Positions 4,760 through 9,689 of a stretch of 9,689 nt of DNA are shown here, in pieces (positions within the stretch are counted from its first letter, which is position 1; each line of letters opens with the position of its first letter). Source of the DNA: Lachnospiraceae bacterium (GTDB lineage: Bacteria; Bacillota; Clostridia; Lachnospirales; Lachnospiraceae); the NCBI GenBank assembly GCA_015057205.1, contig SVEW01000094.1, forward strand, positions 1 to 9,689. The letters run 5' to 3'. The notes below the pieces were generated by a model. That model had not been told where the DNA came from. It was given only the letters and a program-made list of their open reading frames with translations, and made no database searches. The translations under genes were made by a program, and so were the position numbers.

Positions 4760-7108
4760 TTACCGAACTCGAATATCCGTTAACGCACACCGTTCTCCCG
4801 TAAGCGCTGCATAAATCTGTGTATTTCCATCTGTAACAGACGTTGTGCTATCTATTAAAACACCCAAATTCTCCGTCGTAACATGAATCTTTGCACCTCT
4901 TCTTTTTAACGTCACACTGCACTCCAATCCATCCTTATGTTGTCGTTTCCAGAAATCCCAGCTTTTGAAATTTTCTGTTTTCTTCATACGAAAAGTAGTA
5001 ACTGCAAATTCATCATTTCCTTCCAACTCACCATTTAGCTTAAGCAGTGCATATTCCCGATATCCCGGTCCGAAAACCTTACCATCTTCAGAATAAAACA
5101 GAACCAAATATGGACAGTGCCATACCAAATTCGATGCTGGAAGACTTCTGGAATGAAAATCCAACAACAGTTCATTTTTGATCAAAACGCCCTGTGTTGC
5201 TGCACTTCGCTCTCTATCAACCTGTACATTGGGTAGATCCGATTCCATGCGATCAATATAACTGACTGCCTCTGCAATCCGCCTGATGTCTCCCTCCTCA
5301 ATCTGCATTTCGGTCGCTTCCACTGCAATATCAAGCAATGCGCAGTGCTCTCCCGTAAGTGCAAGAAATGCAACATTAGAACTAGCCGGCAGTGCAATAA
5401 TAACTTCCACATGTGCCTCTTTACTATCCATAATCAGCCGGATATGATCTTCATATTTTGCCGATTGTATCGTATACCCCGTTACCGCCTTTGGTGGTGA
5501 AACGCTAACTTCCATGTTTCTGGCCCCGGCACTGGTAAAATGACCATCAAACCACACCTCCCCCAGCTCCAAATAGCGATATGCTTCTATGGCGTTGGCA
5601 TACTCATGTACCCGTCCGTCAAAAGAATCGTAAATAATAATGGACGGTGCACTAAATTCATTTGGTTTTTCCGCGGTCGCTCTGCATTGAAAGTGAATAT
5701 CCATAATTTCGCGCACAATGGGAATACCGGAAGAAATACTCGTTCGATACTCACCACAATGCAGTTCCTTTTCTAATACCGCAATTGCTTCCATGGTACT
5801 TGTATTACTCTCGGAATCCAAAATCTGAATCATCGTCGCTGCAAACAACGGATCAAACTGTGTGCCTGCCTTTTTTAAAAATTCTTCTTTCACATATTCG
5901 TATGGCAAAGGATCGTGCTTTCTCGTTTTACTCGTCATGGCAACATATGCTCCTGCCACAGCAACAATCCTTGCAACTTCCGGAATCTCATTTCCTTTTA
6001 TACCATCCGGATATCCCGTACCATCATACCACTCATTGCTATAGCGGGCACCATCTTTTAAAAATGGATATTCCGTAATCTGCGAAAGAATGTCGCTGCC
6101 AATGACAGGTTTTTGCTTCATGACCTCGTATTCCTCATCCGTCAGATAATCTTCTTTTTTCAATACACTGTCCGGAATTCCGATGGTTCCCACATCATGC
6201 AATAATGCAGCATAAAAAACATTTTCGCACTCTGTTTGCGTTTTTCCACAACGTTGGGCGATTTTTTTAGCATAATCCGCCACCATGGCCGAATGTCCAC
6301 CCGAAACCATGTCACGTTTTTCTATAGCGGTTACAAATGCCGTAGCCGTCTGGTCAAACAGACGTTTCATGCTCTTTTTCTCTTCCTGTAAGCTTTTCAT
6401 TTCCATTTTATGCGCCCGGATTACCGTTTCGTTAATATCCAAGTACGTAAACACGTACAGCGCAATCGAAACCAACACCATTGCCATATTTACAATGGAA
6501 ATACCATAGGTAAAAATCTGAATAATCCCCATAAGTATTGGTCCAAAAATATAAATATTCATTGCCATATATATAAATCGGCCGAACAACCTGCGATTTT
6601 GACGAATGATTGTATACTGTACCAACGGGCCCAAAACCGGAAGTACATACGCTAGCAGGAAAAGGGATCCACGATGATAGGTATTAAACTCATCAAAGTA
6701 ATATATCCACCCGGTAAATTGGGAAACAATTACCAAAAGCATTCCCCCAAGAGACGTTGCACTTACTAAATACAAACGCTTTGGCATCTTTTCCAGGCGT
6801 TTTGACTCGTGAAGCACATCCGCAAGAAAAAGATTAAAGATGAGTACAATTTGTGACGTCAGAAAAAACACGAAAAAATTGCTAACGCGAACCATAATAA
6901 ATCCCTTAGAGCTAACTACTCCGGAATACATATATGCTAATCTATCAAAAAACAGTAAAAATGCCGCTGAAAATTCCATAGCCAGCAAAACTTGTTTTCG
7001 CCGTTTTGAAAGAAATCTTGTAATAATCAGCAGTAATGCAATTGTAATACATGCTGAAAACAATCCAAGCATGATATCCAATTGATTTGTCAGAATGAAT
7101 TGATACAT
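4760..7108 (-). CDS. 7TM protein with degenerate HD-GYP domain and repeated C-terminal modules
   Basis: The 782-residue protein has about seven membrane segments (10-30, 38-60, 72-98, 113-135, 148-168, 178-200, 203-222), a charged helical linker (about 228-252), an HD-GYP-fold domain (about 253-430) and a large C-terminal region (about 485-782). The HD pair is kept (H304-D305), as are GHS (H272) and DGTGYPDG. However, the usual HDxGK lysine is T308, the MKxH histidine is K333, the HHE histidines are S357-N358, and the VAD aspartate is G386. Most ligands of the di- or tri-iron site are therefore missing, and phosphodiesterase activity is unlikely; a binding or scaffold role is an inference. 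The C-terminal region repeats ALTGE(H/R)CAL(L/T)DI at 583-594 and 768-779, suggesting two beta-rich modules of unrecognised type. GGAGG lies six bases before the ATG. It follows the intact HD-GYP gene with a 13-nt gap, as the second gene of an operon. Confidence 0.88.
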   Translation of the reverse strand: MYQFILTNQLDIMLGLFSACITIALLLIITRFLSKRRKQVLLAMEFSAAFLLFFDRLAYMYSGVVSSKGFIMVRVSNFFVFFLTSQIVLIFNLFLADVLHESKRLEKMPKRLYLVSATSLGGMLLVIVSQFTGWIYYFDEFNTYHRGSLFLLAYVLPVLGPLVQYTIIRQNRRLFGRFIYMAMNIYIFGPILMGIIQIFTYGISIVNMAMVLVSIALYVFTYLDINETVIRAHKMEMKSLQEEKKSMKRLFDQTATAFVTAIEKRDMVSGGHSAMVADYAKKIAQRCGKTQTECENVFYAALLHDVGTIGIPDSVLKKEDYLTDEEYEVMKQKPVIGSDILSQITEYPFLKDGARYSNEWYDGTGYPDGIKGNEIPEVARIVAVAGAYVAMTSKTRKHDPLPYEYVKEEFLKKAGTQFDPLFAATMIQILDSESNTSTMEAIAVLEKELHCGEYRTSISSGIPIVREIMDIHFQCRATAEKPNEFSAPSIIIYDSFDGRVHEYANAIEAYRYLELGEVWFDGHFTSAGARNMEVSVSPPKAVTGYTIQSAKYEDHIRLIMDSKEAHVEVIIALPASSNVAFLALTGEHCALLDIAVEATEMQIEEGDIRRIAEAVSYIDRMESDLPNVQVDRERSAATQGVLIKNELLLDFHSRSLPASNLVWHCPYLVLFYSEDGKVFGPGYREYALLKLNGELEGNDEFAVTTFRMKKTENFKSWDFWKRQHKDGLECSVTLKRRGAKIHVTTENLGVLIDSTTSVTDGNTQIYAALTGERCALTDIRVR

Positions 7109-7121
7109 ATACTACCTCCAT

Positions 7122-9257
7122 TTATATGTGCTGATTATATTTTCGCAGAACCATTTTCACTTCCGGAAGCGCCTCCAGGAACACATCTACACATTTTGCA
7201 TCAAACTGGGTTCCTCTTCCTTCTTCCAGAATCTGAATGGCCTTCTCCATTGGAAATGCCGGCTTATATACTCTCGGAGACGTCAGCGCATCAAACACAT
7301 CCGCCACTGCCATGATACGGGCAGATAGTGGAATCACTTCTCCGTGAAGCCCTTCCGGGTAACCCGTTCCATCCCAGCGCTCGTGGTGATACGCTGCCAT
7401 ATTTCTCGCCTCTTTCAGATAATTCTCACCCTTTACGGTACTAATGGCTTTCTCCATTATCTGCTTTCCATAAACTGTATGCAGCTTCATAGTCTCATAC
7501 TCTTCCTCAGTAAGCTTCCCCGGCTTATTCAGTATCTTATCCGAAATGTTAATCTTCCCAACATCATGAAGCGGTGCACTACGTACCACATCGGAAATAA
7601 ATTTCGGCGTAATCTTTCCGGCATAATAGCCTCTTTTCTGCAAGCCTTCCACAATAATTTTTACATACGCAGCTGTTTTCTGAATGTGTTCTCCGGTATC
7701 CGAATCACGATTTTCCACCATATCCGCCATGGTAATAATCAGACCATCCTGCATCTTTGTTGTTGCCTCGGAAAACTTACGAATGCTGCGAATCTGCTCC
7801 GCCTCATTCAAGGTCACCTGACATATGGCATGGAACAACCGCTCTACCTCATCGTTGGTATGTATATTAAGATCCCGGATTTTTTTCACATTTTTATCCA
7901 ATTCATCCTGCTCTTCCCCACCCTCAGCAAACTGTTCCAAACACATTGCGATGGCATTAATCGGATAGACAATGGCAATACCGGTACTCCACAAAGCATA
8001 AGCAAGAATCAATACAAAAAATCCTGCCATAATTAAAATCACGCGAAACAGAAAATCACGCATATAGGACGCCAGATTTGTAATGGATACATCCGCTCCC
8101 ACATAAGCAAGTGTCTGTCCCGCCTCATTTCTTATGGGCACAAACGATGTCAATATCCATTTCGTAAAATCATTTGCTTCAACCGGCGCAATATTCTCTC
8201 CGGCAATCAGTTTTTCTTTATATGGCTCTAATGCTTTATCATATGGACGAATTTCTCCCGGCTTAAATCCTTTTTCATCCTCTGTATCCACGTCGAAAAC
8301 AAAATGATATCCATCCTTTTTCATCTGCACAATATAAAGATACTTTACACCGTGTGCATTATCCCGTATCTGAGTAAGTACGCCCTTGATCTCATCATAT
8401 CCCTGCACCTTATCCCCGTATTTAATATACTCCGTCAGCATCTCCGGATTTATAACTTTTGCTGTAAACTCTGCCGCTTTTACAGCCGACTCCTTGCGTT
8501 CTTCTTTTTCGTTTACAAGATATAATCGTACTCCCACCACGCCCATAATAAAGACCAATGCAAAGGATACAAAAAACAGCATAATAACCATCTTTGTTCG
8601 CACAGATCGCCCGATGCCCTTGCTCCAAATACGTAAAGTCTCAATCTGTTCTGTGGAAAGGGGCTGTTGTTTCCAAATACAATTTTTTAGCTTTATTAAT
8701 TTTTCTTTCGGATAAAAATGCATAAAGACCAACACGGCTCCAAGGGCAATCCCCTTATCCACCATGTTCAACAAGATATTGATACTAAGAAACGAAACAA
8801 ATAATGGGACTTTCGCATATGCTGCGAACATCTCCACCGTTATCACAATGGAAGAACTCTGTGGTTTTCCAAGTAATCCCCACTGAATAAGTGCTCCTAA
8901 CGTACCACACAAAACGCCCAATAAGCACACATACACCAGTATAGAGCTTACCTTACGGTATCGTTTAGCTCGAAAAAACCACGCAGCAAACATACCGGTT
9001 AAGACATTGACCAGCCCGAAATAAACGGCGTCCACGTTATAGACCATACTCACTACGTTCGAAACCATTGCGGTAAATATAGCCGGAAACACTCCGCTTA
9101 CGGCTGCAACCAGAACGGTTCCCATCGTATCAAGATAAATCGGCACATCAAAACGGAATGACAGATTTCCCATAATGACATTAACCGTAATGCCAACCAA
9201 TATAAACAGCGAAAGCCGAAATTGATTTGTATTCATTTTTTGAGCAAAAGGCTTCAC
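7122..9257 (-). CDS. Membrane HD-GYP phosphodiesterase with ECF-S-like and Cache sensor regions
   Basis: The 711-residue protein has an N-terminal block of about six membrane segments (14-180). Its YLDTMGTVLVAAVSGVFPAI stretch resembles ECF transporter S-components and related sensors. A second membrane anchor (222-246) is followed by an extracytoplasmic Cache/PAS-like domain (about 247-402, ending FVPIRNEAGQTLAYVGADVS). A further membrane segment (403-425), a HAMP-like linker (426-483) and a cytoplasmic HD-GYP domain (about 505-700) complete it. All expected HD-GYP residues are present: H524, H564-D565 with K568 (LHDVGKI), H593, H624-H625 (HHERWDGTGYPEG) and D653 (AVADVFDALTS). The family hydrolyses c-di-GMP, or in some members 3',3'-cGAMP; which applies is not visible. 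The start is GTG, supported by GGAGG seven bases upstream; the ATG seven codons later has no such site. Its ligand is unknown. Confidence 0.92.
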   Translation of the reverse strand: MKPFAQKMNTNQFRLSLFILVGITVNVIMGNLSFRFDVPIYLDTMGTVLVAAVSGVFPAIFTAMVSNVVSMVYNVDAVYFGLVNVLTGMFAAWFFRAKRYRKVSSILVYVCLLGVLCGTLGALIQWGLLGKPQSSSIVITVEMFAAYAKVPLFVSFLSINILLNMVDKGIALGAVLVFMHFYPKEKLIKLKNCIWKQQPLSTEQIETLRIWSKGIGRSVRTKMVIMLFFVSFALVFIMGVVGVRLYLVNEKEERKESAVKAAEFTAKVINPEMLTEYIKYGDKVQGYDEIKGVLTQIRDNAHGVKYLYIVQMKKDGYHFVFDVDTEDEKGFKPGEIRPYDKALEPYKEKLIAGENIAPVEANDFTKWILTSFVPIRNEAGQTLAYVGADVSITNLASYMRDFLFRVILIMAGFFVLILAYALWSTGIAIVYPINAIAMCLEQFAEGGEEQDELDKNVKKIRDLNIHTNDEVERLFHAICQVTLNEAEQIRSIRKFSEATTKMQDGLIITMADMVENRDSDTGEHIQKTAAYVKIIVEGLQKRGYYAGKITPKFISDVVRSAPLHDVGKINISDKILNKPGKLTEEEYETMKLHTVYGKQIMEKAISTVKGENYLKEARNMAAYHHERWDGTGYPEGLHGEVIPLSARIMAVADVFDALTSPRVYKPAFPMEKAIQILEEGRGTQFDAKCVDVFLEALPEVKMVLRKYNQHI

Positions 9258-9264
9258 GTCGTAT

Positions 9265-9269
9265 CCTCC
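9265..9269 (-). promoter_or_regulatory. Shine-Dalgarno site that decides the HD-GYP GTG start
   Basis: GGAGG on the minus strand (within GGGGGAGG) lies seven bases before GTG 9257-9255, a near-ideal spacing. This supports initiation at GTG rather than at the ATG seven codons downstream. Confidence 0.8.
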
Positions 9270-9307
9270 CCCATGTAGAAAATTATACGTCCATTGTAGT
9301 ACATGGG
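9270..9307 (-). promoter_or_regulatory. Inverted repeat around candidate -10 elements upstream of the HD-GYP operon
   Basis: CCCATGTA (9270-9277) and TACATGGG (9300-9307) are perfect 8-bp inverse copies separated by 22 nt. Between them on the minus strand lie two -10-like hexamers, TACAAT (9298-9293) and TATAAT (9287-9282), without a convincing -35 for either. The dyad could be an operator over the promoter. If transcription starts further upstream, it could be an RNA hairpin whose arm abuts the GGGGGAGG ribosome binding site. Both readings are inferences. Confidence 0.4.
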
Positions 9308-9359
9308 TACGAAAAAATGGTGAACACAGAACCTTTCTCTACAAATCATTTGGTAACAC

Positions 9360-9689
9360 TTATAGAGACAACCTCTCCACTTTTTCCAAATAATCCTCCA
9401 ACTGTTTTCTATCTTCCTCCGATAAAGCAGGATTCTTATGAATTTTGTTTATCATTCTCACATAGCACAGACACGCTGCTTTTTCCTTCACTTTACAAAG
9501 AAATGCTTCCTCTTTTCCTTCGTAATAATACTGCAAAAACATGTCAAAAAACTTAACTGCCGTTTCATAGGAAAATCCCATAAAACGTTCCACCATTTTA
9601 GGATCCTTTTCGCCCAAAATTACATAAAAATAGTACAAATCCGCAATTTCCACAATGGGATTTCCCACCGAAATCCGATCCAGGTCAAT
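9360..9689 (-). CDS. APH/choline-kinase-fold phosphotransferase, C-terminal part
   Basis: The open frame continues through the right edge, so only the last 109 residues are seen. The visible part starts IDLDRISVGNPIVEIADLYYFY, which matches the metal-binding aspartate loop (ID[LMF]D) of aminoglycoside-phosphotransferase-fold kinases and the following (H/N)P-x3-(L/I)A segment. The downstream pattern of MGFSYETAVKFFDMFLQYYY and a helical tail fits the small-molecule phosphotransferases of this fold that are common in Firmicutes and sometimes annotated as TIGR02172-like. The substrate cannot be told; a resistance role should not be assumed. A GTG at 9668 lies inside the catalytic loop and is not a plausible start. 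The gene ends 102 nt before the HD-GYP start on the same strand, with no strong terminator between, so read-through is possible. Confidence 0.75.
   Translation of the reverse strand: MDLDRISVGNPIVEIADLYYFYVILGEKDPKMVERFMGFSYETAVKFFDMFLQYYYEGKEEAFLCKVKEKAACLCYVRMINKIHKNPALSEEDRKQLEDYLEKVERLSL

Noticed and set aside
7344..8036. 230-residue plus-strand open frame opposite the HD-GYP gene
   Set aside because: It lies entirely antisense to the well-supported HD-GYP/HAMP coding region, has no recognisable domain or ribosome binding site, and its composition (His, Ile, Leu rich) is typical of an antisense shadow.
9305..9360. Terminator after the phosphotransferase gene
   Set aside because: On the minus strand a T-run (ATTTTTT) follows a stretch with only a 3-bp GGT/ACC stem, too weak to call as a terminator.
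9360..9668. Complete 102-residue gene starting at GTG 9668
   Set aside because: The frame stays open to the window edge and the upstream codons (IDLDRIS) are the conserved catalytic loop of the kinase fold, so this is a truncated view of a longer gene.

Overview
The window looks like a chromosomal segment of an anaerobic Gram-positive bacterium, most likely a clostridium of the Lachnospiraceae type. Supporting this are the moderately low GC, strong GGAGG-type ribosome binding sites, GTG starts, short U-tract terminators, a secreted Big_2/SH3/NlpC-P60 protein, and two multi-domain membrane HD-GYP proteins of a build I associate with that family. Genus cannot be called. No insertion sequence, prophage, tRNA or rRNA was recognised.

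Left to right: (1) Positions 1-226 hold an intergenic tandem array of palindromes with an exact 52-bp period. It enters from outside the window and its last unit merges with the terminator of the next operon. (2) Positions 252-2638 carry a minus-strand operon of a gamma-carbonic-anhydrase-like protein, an OmpR-family response regulator and a membrane sensor kinase. It has a recognisable promoter upstream (2682-2710) and a strong terminator (181-237). (3) The divergent intergenic region 2639-2979 holds that promoter, a second terminator, a short coding-like remnant whose end that terminator matches, and the promoter area of the plus-strand gene. (4) Positions 2980-4701 encode a secreted cell-wall hydrolase (Big_2, SH3b, NlpC/P60), ending at a hairpin shared with the convergent neighbour. 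(5) Positions 4760-9257 carry a minus-strand two-gene operon of membrane HD-GYP proteins. The first-transcribed (7122-9257) has an intact metal site behind an ECF-S-like membrane block and a Cache-type sensor. The second (4760-7108) has a 7TM block, an HD-GYP domain that has lost most metal ligands, and a C-terminal region with a repeated motif. (6) Positions 9360-9689 are the C-terminal end of an APH/choline-kinase-fold phosphotransferase running off the right edge.

Functionally the region is dominated by envelope sensing and signalling: a two-component system, a cell-wall hydrolase, and a probable cyclic-dinucleotide module pairing an apparently active phosphodiesterase with an apparently inactive one. 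The least explained items are the helically phased 52-bp palindrome array, the degenerate HD-GYP protein with its C-terminal modules, and the orphan remnant plus terminator at 2695-2851.
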